Of a stretch of DNA of 64,000 bases, positions 1-9,852 are shown piece after piece. Under the pieces are notes generated by a model. It was not told the DNA's origin. It saw only the letters and a list, made by a program, of their open reading frames with translations, and made no database searches. Positions within the stretch are counted from its first letter, which is position 1, and every line of letters begins with the position of its first letter. Where the stretch lies: assembly GCA_022605405.1 (NCBI GenBank), contig JABYQQ010000003.1, positions 2,542,001 through 2,606,000 on the forward strand. Reading direction: 5' to 3'. The DNA comes from Earliella scabrosa. Its lineage: Eukaryota; Basidiomycota; Agaricomycetes; Polyporales; Polyporaceae. Both the position numbers and the translations under genes were made by a program.

Positions 1-62
1 AGAATGATACAATACACGGGAAGGACTCACGTATACTGCTCGCGCTCGATTATAGCAAGAGC

Positions 63-1968
63 TCAATAAAGGGGGGCCGTCCACGTACAGCTCCCACCAG
101 GACCATCATCCTCGTCGACGCAGCACCGGGGGAGGGGCATTTGCGGAGGTCCAAAGATCTCTTCTATCGTGACCGTCTCGAAGTACTCCAACAGGCGCTC
201 CTCCTCCACCGGATCCAGCCCAACGTCTGGCGTGATCTGCAACACGAGCTCCTTGAAATAGGAGTATCCACCGGAAGCGAGCTGGTCCAACATCCGCGAT
301 AACTTGAGCCGTTTCGTATCTATCTCTATAACCTCATCTCCGATGAGACTGTCGTCCATCTGCCGATCGGGCGCAACACAGTGCACCAAGCGCAACTTCT
401 TCAGCTGCGAGCGGTCTACAGATGGATCCTCTACAATGTCGGGTAGGGGGTAGAGGTCGGGAGGGTGCAGCGTACTTTGCTCCGAACTGTTGACGGTAAC
501 GATGACGATGGACTGCAGGTTCGGCAGCGCGCCGAACACGAGCTTCGGACTGACGCCGAAGTACGTGAGCCAGTCGGCGTGGTTGAGGTACGCTCCAAAT
601 AGCCACAGCTCTCGCACGGACGACATAATCCGCGTATCGGCGAGGAAGGGCTCGAACCAGATCCCGGGCTCGCAGAGGCGCGGCACATAGATGTGATCGC
701 TCCTCGTGCCGACACGCACCGCATGCGTCGAGTTCGTGGCGGTGATTGCGAATTGGTGCAGCTGGCTCCCCGCCGAGGACGTGGCGGACAACTGCAGGGC
801 TTCGGCGCCTTCCGGCATTCGTCGTTTGAAGATGAGTGGGAGGTTATATTGGCTGCAGTTGACGTCGTCATTGACCACCTGCACTGCGGCTTCGCCGGCA
901 GTGCGAGCGGTGACCTTGAGAAAGAAGCGGAGGTCGGCAAAGCATAGGTCATGGAAGTAGATCCGCCGCAGGTGTAGGAGGGGCGGAGGGTTGACGACCA
1001 CAAGTTCCGTTTCCTGTTCGGTTACCAGTCGCGAGAGCACGAGGTTCTCGAGCAGGGGAGAGAAGGCAATGAGCTCTGTGACCCGGTGACATAGCAGTCG
1101 CACGTGAATCCTGGACAAGACAAGATGAGTGAGGGTGGGGATGCCCTGTTGAGCAGGCACCCGGAAGGCCATGCCGTGAATGACCAGGTGTTGGAGGCGA
1201 GGAAAGTGCCCACTGTCGATGTACACCCTGTGTGTCTTCCAGCGATCGTTCGTAGGGTCCGAGGCGCAAAGGGTCAGTTTCTCGAGACTCTTGTGCGTCA
1301 TTTGTAGAGGCGCATTGAAGGGCTCCATGCACGCATGGTCGATGCTCAAGAAGTGAACTTCGCGAAGGCGGACGAGTTGATTGGTGTAGTGGATGGCGTG
1401 GCGCCGGGAAACGTAGCTACTCTCGATGAGCATGGTAAGGGGCTTGTCATTGCTTCTTGACAAGAAGGTGGGTATGGAGGAGACGTTTCGTGATGATAGA
1501 TGCGTCCACCACTCTGGGCGAGAAAGGGCAACGTTGCGCAGTCGTCGACAACTTCTCGATACGGGAATAAGAGACGTGCTGTCGGGTATGCGAGGCAACC
1601 AGAATGATTCCAACGTCCGATCCTTGCTTCGTGAAGGGTACAGAACGTCTTGAACGATTTGCACGAGCGTTTCTGTGGGTAGTCTGTATAGGGGTCGACG
1701 CATGTTGAACGCGCCTCGCAATAGCGAGAGGATCTCCACTAGAGTGTTCTCCATCCACCAAATCTAGACCACGGTTTCAAATGAGTTGGAGTGAACTGGT
1801 CATAGTAGGATAAATGAATTCTCACAAATTCTTCACTGTATTTGACCGAGCCCTTTCACTGTGAGCGGTGCCAACACAGTAGAGGCGGACGACTCACCTC
1901 ATCTTGGATGCTTCTGCTTGCACGGCTTCAAGCAACTTCTGCATGAGGTCTTGACTGTTCAACATCAT
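63..1968 (-). CDS. F-box-like protein (paralogue 1), three exons with a 10-nt microexon
   Basis: I read a 593-aa protein from exons 1968-1898, 1835-1826 and 1763-63. Both introns are 62 bp with GT-AG ends, and the summed exons close in frame. The leader begins MMLNSQDLMQKLLEAVQAEA and is helical. After about residue 45 comes an F-box-like motif (LPTETLVQIVQD), then the CRRLRNVALSRPEWW block seen in basidiomycete F-box proteins. The remaining ~450 residues show no repeat I can name. The protein ends in GPGGSCTWTAPLY, a tail shared with paralogues 2 and 3. F-box proteins normally recruit substrates to SCF ubiquitin ligases, but the substrate cannot be inferred here. The main exon alone is open from an internal ATG at 1754, so a shorter protein is possible. 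Confidence 0.85.
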
Positions 1969-2382
1969 GCTCGGTGCTACGTCCAGTTAGGTGATGTGGC
2001 ACTGGCAGTCTCTAGCCTGATGTGACGTGTTGCGTGGCAGTGGTTTAAGCTTTCCGACAAGAAACACCAGAACGAGGACTATGAGTCCTGATTCTCGTTG
2101 GTCTTCGAAGTGATAGAACCTCCATCGTACGTGTCGACACGGGGCAATGATGTTCAACATTGTTTCGCGTGGCAGTTCGTCTTGCCTCGGGAAGTTCCGA
2201 GCGCTATTCGAAACTCAGCGCTTAGCACGATATGCATTGACCTGCGACGCTCACGCAGCTGCATCATGATTCGTATTGGACCCCAAGGGACAACTACTGG
2301 AGCCACCTGAAGTGAATCATTCACAAATATCCAAGTGCCAGATATGTAGAGATGTACATGTAGCTGTACGCTGATGCTCATC
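1969..2382. other. Intergenic, no feature seen
   Basis: This 414-bp stretch lies upstream of the first F-box gene and downstream of the second, both on the minus strand. It should hold the promoter of the first and the terminator of the second. I see no conserved coding frame, repeat or RNA gene. Confidence 0.5.
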
Positions 2383-4294
2383 TCAATAGAGAGGCGTGGT
2401 CCAGGTGCAACTCCCGCCAGGTCCATCATCTGGAGCGGTGCAATAATCCGGGAGAGGCATCTGCGGCGGCTCCGCAATCTGCTCGACGGACACGGTTGCA
2501 AAGTATTCTGACAGCAGCGCAACCTCCGCCGGGTCGAGCTCGAAATGCGGCGTCGTCTGCAGCACAAACTCCTCGAAGTAACAGTACGCCCCCGATGCGA
2601 GCTGCCCCAATATTCGCGACAGCTTGAGCTTCTTCGGGCTCCAGTGCTGGAGGGCCGCGACGTCTTCCTTTTCGGTCACCTGACGATTGGGCGCAATGCA
2701 GTGGACAAGGCGCAGCGTCTTGAGGTGCGAGTAGTCGAAGGTCGGGTTCTCCACGATGTTGGGCAGCGGATACAGGTCGGGCACGTGGGGCATGCCTTGA
2801 CTCGGGCTGTTGACGGTGACCATCACGATGGTCTGCAGACTTGGCAATGCGTTGAAGACGACTTCGGGATTGACGCCGTAGTGGGTGAGCCAGTCGCCGC
2901 GCTTTAGGAACGCTCCCGAGATCCAGAGCTCGCGCACCGTCACGGACGTTGGGCAGGCGACCATGCGCTCGATCCACCCGCCGGCATCGAGGTAGTGCGT
3001 GGTGCGCAGGACGTTGCTGTTGGAGGCAAACCGGACGGTCCTATTGGCATTGACGGCGGTGAGCGAGAATCGGTGCAGGTCGTTTATGGCGGACGAGGCG
3101 GACAGCTCCAGCATGTGGGCCCCGTCTGGCATTAGGTGCTTAGGGAGCACATGTTGCAGTTTGAGAGATTTGGTTCCGATGGTGCTGTTCACAATTTGCA
3201 CCGCGCCGGATTGAGAACAGAACGATGCGAGCCGGTACATCGCCCTTAGAGCGGGCCCGTTTAGGTCGTGGAGGACGATCCGGCGCAGACGCGCATGAGG
3301 GGCTTTGGCAGGCAGCGGAAGGACCGGCACGGGCGGGTTTTCGTCGCATTCTATCCTCGAGAGCACGAGGTTCTCGAGCGCGGGGCAGATGCATACAACC
3401 TTCGTGAGGAAGCGAACCGGCCGGTCGTGCTGTAGGTCGGTCACAACGAGATGTGTCAGCGTTGGGATGGGCACCCGGAAGTCCCGGAGCTCGAACTTCA
3501 TCGCGCGTAGGACCAAATGTCGAAGACGGGGGAACTGCGACGCGGACAGCGGGTAATTCATATACCAATTTTGGAATGAGTGTTCTCCATTGCACAACGA
3601 CAATGTCTCCAGCTTTGGATGCGTCTCGTTGACGTCTCGCCAGAGGACTGACATGGAATCGTGATTGAACCCTAGGAAATGGAGCTCCCGTAGGCGGGGG
3701 ATGGCGCTGGAATAATATTGGCAAAGATTGGGGAGCATGGCCGGAGCCATCCTGATGGTCATGGTGAGGGGCTTATCCTCGCTTCTTGACATAAGGAGGG
3801 GCACAGAGGCATCGTCCCGCGACGATATATAAGCCCACCACTCCGGCCGAGACAGCGCAATATTGCGTAATCGCCGGCATGTCCTCGCCACGGGCAAAAG
3901 ATAGGTGCTGTCATGAAGCGAGGGGTACCAGAAGGGCTCCAACCTGGTCCGTCCTTGTTCACCAGACCGGAAAGGTATTTCTTGGAGTATTTGGATAAGC
4001 GTCTCGGTGGGTAGCTTGCATAGGGATTGCCGCATGTTGGCTGCCTCTCGCAACAGTGCGAAGACTTCCCAGATGCACTCTTCAATCCACATCGTCTGTA
4101 AGTGCGATGATTGGCATTCAGCATCAGGGCGCGTGACAGCAAGCAGGTGATACCTACAAATTCCTCCCTATGGAAGTACTTCTTCAGGGCGAGCGATTGG
4201 GTGAAGACACGTACTAGACTCACGTCATTTCCATAGCTTCCGCTTGAACAGCCTTAATGAGCTCCTCCATCAGAGCCTGGGTTTTGAGCTGCAT
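2383..4294 (-). CDS. F-box-like protein (paralogue 2), three exons with a 10-nt microexon
   Basis: A 597-aa product is read from exons 4294-4224, 4167-4158 and 4095-2383, with introns of 56 and 62 bp. The leader MQLKTQALMEELIKAVQAEA clearly matches that of paralogue 1 (shared AVQAEA core). The 10-nt exon supplies residues equivalent to the EEF of paralogue 1. The F-box-like motif LPTETLIQILQEI is followed by CRRLRNIALSRPEWW, and the tail is GPGGSCTWTTPLY. Same strand and similar length as the neighbour at 63-1968, so a tandem duplication is likely. Its function as an SCF substrate adaptor is inferred from the family only. The in-frame ATG at 4092 offers a shorter alternative start. Confidence 0.85.
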
Positions 4295-4728
4295 CTTGAA
4301 GTTGTGAATAAAGGTTTCACGATTGGGGAGAGTGCTGATACGGTGTGGTGAACTCAAGCAACGCGCGCTGGCTTGAGGTTGAGGTTGTCTTCTCAACGCA
4401 AAACTTCACGCACTCTGTCAGCCTGAACTTGAAGCAAGTGACGATTGTAGTACTATAGCCGATGGTGATGGTGGATGGTGTGCAAGTTCAACCCGCAGCT
4501 CGTGGCGCGCGCTGGCAGCTGGCAGGCAGCGTGACCGCGGCGGTCGGGCGCCTATTGGAATACATTGACTCTCGCCACCAGCTTCGACCTGCCACTCGAC
4601 TTTGTGCCACAGCGGCGGGGTCTGGAGGCTTGACGGGTAGCTGTTCTTCAGTTCCCACTTACTAGTGTACACTGTCTCCCCTCTTCCACCTTCTGAACGC
4701 ACCCGACGTCCAACAAACTACGCATCCG
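4295..4728. promoter_or_regulatory. Divergent intergenic region
   Basis: This 434-bp gap separates an F-box gene on the minus strand from the E2 gene on the plus strand, so it should carry both promoters. No TATA box or known operator is convincing. Open frames here are short and look accidental. Confidence 0.4.
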
Positions 4729-5711
4729 ATGGCAGGGGTATCGACGCGACGACTACAGAAGGAACTTGCGGACATCAAGAGGGAGGGCACCCCCGTCGGT
4801 CAGTTGCCAGTCATTCTCGTGCTCGTCTCCACGGTACCATGGACGAAGTACCCTTCCAGGAATCGTGCTGTTGAAAGCGGATGACTTTTCTACTTGGTAC
4901 TTGTCGGTAGAAGTGTTGGGAGACACGGTTTACGAGGTGCGTACTTTGTTGTTCACACTATACTCGACTCCCAACGCAACGAGGCGCAACCTCATGCGCC
5001 GGTTATAGGGCGAGAAGTTCGCGCTCAAGTTCCGCTTCGACAACCAATACCCCATATCCGCGCCTGCTGTCCAGTTTGTCGTAGACGACACCTACCAAGC
5101 CCCCATTCACCCAGTATGTCGAGAACTTCCGCACAGCTGCCAATATCTTGCTCACACCGATATTGGGTCATCAGCACGTTTACTCAAACGGACATGTGAG
5201 AAATTTCCCGGATCCTCATGCGATGCACCACCCGTTTACACGCGCTTTCGTCCAGATATGTGCATCCATCCTCGGCAGCGAATGGTCTCCCGTGCTCAGC
5301 GTCGTCTCCGTGTGTGTCACCATCCAGAGCATGCTGGCCTCGTGCAAGGTACGGTCATCTCACGGTCAGGGACATACTGCGTTGCTCATGGTCGACGCGA
5401 TCCCGAGCAGAAGAAGGAACGGTGAGTAACATCTCGTTTGCGTTGAGCTTCATGGCCTCATGTTTGTCCGGAACAGACCACCAGACAACGATCGCTACGT
5501 CTCCCACGCGCCGGAGAATCCGAAGAAGGTACGGCCGTGGCTCGTCGTTCTTCCAATCCCAGTTGACTGATCCATCTCGACCGCAGACTCGATGGGACTT
5601 CCATGGTAGGAAGCTCCCGCACGTCCTTGGTTTCTCATGCTGACTTCCCTGCTTCGATCCTACGTAGATGATAAGTACGTGCCATTCTCGTCTTCGTGGA
5701 TCTGTCGTTGA
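4729..5711 (+). CDS. UBE2W-like ubiquitin-conjugating enzyme E2, nine exons
   Basis: Exons 4729-4798, 4860-4936, 5009-5113, 5175-5195, 5256-5348, 5411-5421, 5477-5528, 5587-5605 and 5668-5711 join to 163 codons with every splice in frame. The product has the E2 fold signature: LQKELADIKREGTP at the N-terminus, the FRFDNQYP strand, and HPHVYSNGHICASIL, in which the Cys is the predicted catalytic thioester residue. WSPVLSVVSV, RPPDN and the NPKKTRWDFHDD tail follow. These last features match the UBE2W class, which is known to attach ubiquitin to protein N-termini. Length agrees with the family (about 150-165 aa). The gene is heavily interrupted; exon six is only 11 nt (AAGAAGGAACG). Skipping it would break the frame before RPPDN. 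It is expected to be an active gene, not a relic. Confidence 0.9.
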
Positions 5712-6273
5712 ACACCTCCCGTCAGCGTGTAATCTAACTCTTGTGACCTCGATTTCACCCTGGGTGTATTTGTATGGAATGTATCCTCACCGTTGCTATC
5801 GTGCTTGTCTGTATGTGCTAGATGAGTGAAATGGAATTGGCATTAGTTGTGTACTTATCCCGCTCTGACTGAGTGAGAGCGGCCCAATAATTCCTACTTA
5901 GACCCTTGGCATCATCGTAGACAGGTCTGTCAATCAGGGTGTTATATTATGCGACTGTTGCACGCTGGTGGTTCGCCTTCCCTGATCTGTTCGTCCATGC
6001 TCATTTCGGCGCCTGATTGAGGGCTTAACTGTCGAGCGCCAACGTCGTTACCATTACGCCCCCAACACGATGGTACCACATGGCGATGCGGTATGCGCGG
6101 TTGCTCGTCAGCGCAGTTGTTCGTTGCGCAGTACTTAATAGGAGCTTGTCCAACATAGCGCTTCTACCTACTGAACCAAGGTCCAAGGTGCGTTAGCTGG
6201 AGCGGAATTCGACTCGTCTCGAATGCTAATATTATTCCACCGCATACTCAGGAAGCCTTCATTGTCTTGCAAA
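5712..6273. other. Intergenic, no feature seen
   Basis: 562 bp between the E2 gene and the third F-box gene, both on the plus strand. It should contain the E2 3' untranslated region and the next promoter. No repeat, RNA gene or credible coding exon was seen. Confidence 0.5.
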
Positions 6274-8176
6274 ATGATTACTCCGCTCAGGAGTTATGCA
6301 CTCGTCACCGAGCTATATCGAGTGCTAGAAGACGAGTTGGACAGTATGAGGTAAGGATACGCTCAGTCTTCTCTGCCTATCGACGCTGACTGGAAGTACT
6401 ACGTAGCGAGCACACTGTTAGTCCCTGTTTCCACCAAAATTTCCTAGCTAGTGTCTGACGCACCGGGCCTTACAGATGCTGGGAGTCGAACATCAACTGA
6501 TGAAGACGCTGTCCCTGCTCCGAAGTGGCCTCAATATGCACAGACCGCTAAGCTCTCTTCCCGTGGAAATCTTGACACAAGTCATATCCGAAATACCAGC
6601 ACCATCCCATACGGACGCGGCCTGGTCGCCAACTCTGTTTTGGTATCCGGCATTCCAGGACAGCTCGCTTCTGGTTCCGTTGTCCCAGACATGTCGTCGA
6701 TTGCGGCACGTTGCTCTGTCCCGTCCCGACTGGTGGCGACACGTCACGTCGTCCAACGACGGCGCGATTCCCACCCTCCTTTCGAGGAACGACGACCAAC
6801 CTCTAGAGGTCGTCATCAAAGACTACTCAGGGACGACGAACCGCCTTCGGGCGTTCTACGCGTCAATAACTCCAAGAATGCGCGGCCTGCACTTCCTGTG
6901 CACCGACTACCCGCGACTGAAGACCTTCCGGTCCTTCCTCCAGCTCGTCCACCCCGAGCTCGAGTCGTTCACATGCTGCGGTCTCCGACCCAACGATCCC
7001 ATCTGGCATGAACGCCGCCTCGTGATCACGCAGAACGAGTTCCCGCGTCTGCGTCATCTCGTCCTGCAAGGCATCGCGTTCCGCGTCACCCGACCGCTCC
7101 CGACGCTCACCCACCTCATCCTCTCCCAGATCACACTCCCGAGGCTGCACATCCGGGTGGCCAGGCTACTATGCTCGTGTCCGAGCCTCGAGAACGTCGT
7201 CCTCTCGCAGCTCTTCCAGCCAGACGACCCAGACGCGACGCCACCGCAGCCCCTCCTCCCCCACCTGCGCCGTGTCGTCCTGCACGACCTCGTCAGCCGG
7301 AGCCTGCGCTTCTACCTCTCCCTGACCGCGCTCTGCGGCGACGAGGTCGGACTGCAGATCCTCAACGTGACGGCCAACCACGGCACGTTCGCGTTCGAGC
7401 CCGTCGTCTCGGAGCGCGTCCAGGAGGATCCGGTCATGCTGGGCATCGGGACTTGTACCGTTCCTGCAGGGTTCGGTGAGCACACCCTCGTCTCGCTCAC
7501 GGTCGCCAGCCCGGTGAGCGCGGTCCGGATCGCGTCTACTCCCGAGCTCATCGGCATGTCGCACTACCGCACGCCGGGCACGTGGGTCGAGCGCGTCCTC
7601 CCCGCGCGGGAGAGACTGGCGGGCGTGCAGGAGGTGTGGATCGTGAACGCGTCGCCGCGGGACAGCGGCTCGGTACACACCACTGAGTTTGACGGGCACC
7701 TGCGCGAGGTTGTCGGCAAGCTTCCTGCGCTCCAGACCGTCGTGCTCTCCACCATGGCCGGCGGCGAATACGTGTTGAGGCCGCCCAGGCTGTCCTTCCT
7801 CCCCAGTATTATCGACGACCCGTCCTTCAACTCGCCGGACCTCAAGACCCTGCGTCTCGTGCAATGCAGCTCCTCTTCAACAGGGCTGTCGCAGGCGGAT
7901 GATGTGCCGGATGACCAGGTGCCGCGGAGGATGGACTTCTCCGGGATGCTTACGGAGCTCGCGTCGAGCGCGTACTGCTACCTCGAGCGTCTTGTCGTGC
8001 AGATCGTGCCGGGGATCGTCGTGGAGGAGTCGGACGTGGAGCAGTTGAGGGAGTACTTCTCGACCGTGGTGGTCGAGCGGATCCTGGAGCCGCCGAGGAT
8101 GCCTCTCCCGCAATGCTGCGTGGAGGTTGACGAAGGTCCGGGTGGGAGTTGTACTTGGACACGTTCACCGTGTTGA
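6274..8176 (+). CDS. F-box-like protein (paralogue 3), three exons with a 10-nt microexon
   Basis: Exons 6274-6350, 6407-6416 and 6476-8176 give 595 aa with introns of 56 and 59 bp. The leader starts MITPLRSYALVTELYRVLED and ends in SM, as the other leaders end in a Met codon plus two bases. The 10-nt exon CGAGCACACT bridges it to the main exon. The F-box-like motif LPVEILTQVISEI is followed by CRRLRHVALSRPDWW, and the tail GPGGSCTWTRSPC resembles the other two. Codon use is very GC-rich in the C-terminal half. A decayed inverted copy of its last 115 codons lies at 12718-13065. Start at 6476 is possible if the leader is not translated. Confidence 0.85.
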
Positions 8177-8497
8177 CCCATGGGCGTGCGATGGTGCTGT
8201 CTACTTCGGGGCAGTGAGGACCCAGTACTCATTCTCGGCCACGTCAGCAGTTCATCGCAGCAGCGAGGCGACCTACAGCTACTTCAGGTCATCGCCATCA
8301 CATACTGCTGCGCACCTCTCCCGGATCGTACGAGACGCTCAACGTGTATCGACTACAGTGCATTTATCAGATGAGAGCGTGTGCTCGGCTCATATGAGTA
8401 GTACTGACTGTGCACCTTTGAAACCCACGTCCTTCTACACTAACCCGCGACGGCTCCGACGATTTTCTTCCACATAGGGCCGTCCTCACACTACATC
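8177..8497. other. Intergenic, HEM3 promoter region
   Basis: 321 bp between the third F-box stop and the HEM3 start. It should contain the HEM3 promoter. Nothing specific is recognisable. Confidence 0.4.
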
Positions 8498-9678
8498 ATG
8501 TCCGCCGCGCGCAAGTTCATCCTCGCCTCGCGCGCCTCGCAGCTCGCCCAAGTCCAGACCAATGCTGTGCGGGATCAGCTCGCGGCGCTGCACCCCGAGA
8601 TGACCTTCGAGACGTCGTTCATGACCACTGTCGGCGGCGACCGCAACAAGTCCCAGGCGCTGTACCTGCTCGGAGGGAAGGCGCTCTGGACGAAGGAGCT
8701 CGAGGTCGCGATGCGCGAGGGCGCGGCGGACATGCTCGTGCATTGCTTCAAGGACGTCCCCACCGCACTTCCGGAGGGATGCGAGATTGCTGCAGTGCTG
8801 GAGAGGGAGGAACCGGTGGACTGCTTGATCGTGCGCAAGGGTGAGAGACGGAGGAGCTTGGAGGAGCTGCCCGACGGGAGCGTCGTCGGGACGAGCAGCG
8901 TGCGCCGCATCGCGCAGCTCAAGCGGCTGTTCCCAAAGCTCGCCTTCAAGGACCTGGTGAGCGCTCGCACATATGATGCCTACCCCAAACGATCCGCTCA
9001 GCACTATCACTATGTCGCCCTCCGACCGCGTCCACTATCAGCGAGGAAACATGTGAGCGAACTCCGCCCCATACCCATCCTTCGCGCTCCCTGACTCGTC
9101 ACGGTCCTGACTCAAGAGACACGCGCCTCACAAAGCTCGACGCGCCCGACAGCCCCTACGCAGCAATTGTGCTCGCAAAGGCAGGGATGGTGCGCCTCGG
9201 CTGGGGCGCACGCATCACCGCCGACCTCGGGCCCCCAACACTCTTCTACGCTGTCTCTCAAGGCGCGCTCGCAATCGAGATCCGCGCCGACGACGCGCAG
9301 GCCCGCGCGCTGTGCCGCACCATCAACCACTGGCCGACCGAGTGGGCGTGCTTCGCGGAGCGCGCGTGTCTCCGCGTGCTCGAGGGCGGGTGCAGCGTCC
9401 CCGTCGGGGTGCACACGACGCTCACAAAGGCGGAGGACGGGGCACAGAGGGGCAGGTTGCATATCACGGGCACGGTTACGTCGCTTGGGGGCGAGAGGCA
9501 CGTCGAGCACACGATCGAGGAGGATGTGCAGAGCCTGGAGGAGGCGGAGGCGGTCGGCGCACGGCTCGCGAAGGTGCTCGTGGAGACGGGCGCGAAGGAG
9601 ATTTTGGACGAGATCAATGTGGACAGGGAGAAGCGGGTCGAGCAGGCCAAGGCGAAGGACGAGAAAATCGATGTATAG
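8498..9678 (+). CDS. HEM3: Hydroxymethylbilane synthase (porphobilinogen deaminase)
   Basis: Exons 8498-8956, 9042-9052 and 9117-9678 join to 343 aa. The enzyme condenses four porphobilinogen molecules to hydroxymethylbilane in haem synthesis, in the cytosol. Visible family marks are the N-terminal KFILASRASQLAQVQT, GKALWTKELEVA, the HCFKDVPT motif containing the catalytic Asp, GTSSVRR, the RGNIDTRL substrate-binding stretch, and LEGGCSVPVG, whose Cys carries the dipyrromethane cofactor. Length is normal for fungi. The middle exon is only 11 nt (CGAGGAAACAT) and encodes most of the essential RGNI; its loss would shift the frame. The intron pattern is preserved in the decayed partial copy at 13066-13893, so that copy arose from DNA and not from mRNA. 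This is one of the surest calls in the window. Confidence 0.95.
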
Positions 9679-9852
9679 ATGCCCGCGAAACTGCCATGCT
9701 AATTGTAACAGTGAGAGCGTACACCTGTATAGTACTTGCTACGGATACAACGGGGAGCCACTGAGGAGCGATGTTGCTGAGCTTGCTGAGGAAGAACGAA
9801 CGTCTCGACGGGTCATGCTCGCGAGATGCGAGGTACGAGAAGCAGCAGCTTA

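Noticed and set aside
1764..1897. Idea that the F-box leader exons are untranslated or belong to upstream short frames
   Set aside because: Leaders of paralogues 1 and 2 are similar at the protein level, and all four join the main exon in phase through a 10-nt exon.
4729..5711. First impression that the E2 region was a pseudogene
   Set aside because: Frames are short only because the gene has eight introns; with them removed all 163 codons are open and the catalytic Cys is present.
7169..7864. 231-codon minus-strand frame under the third F-box gene
   Set aside because: It is antisense to a clearly conserved coding sequence in very GC-rich DNA and has no domain of its own.
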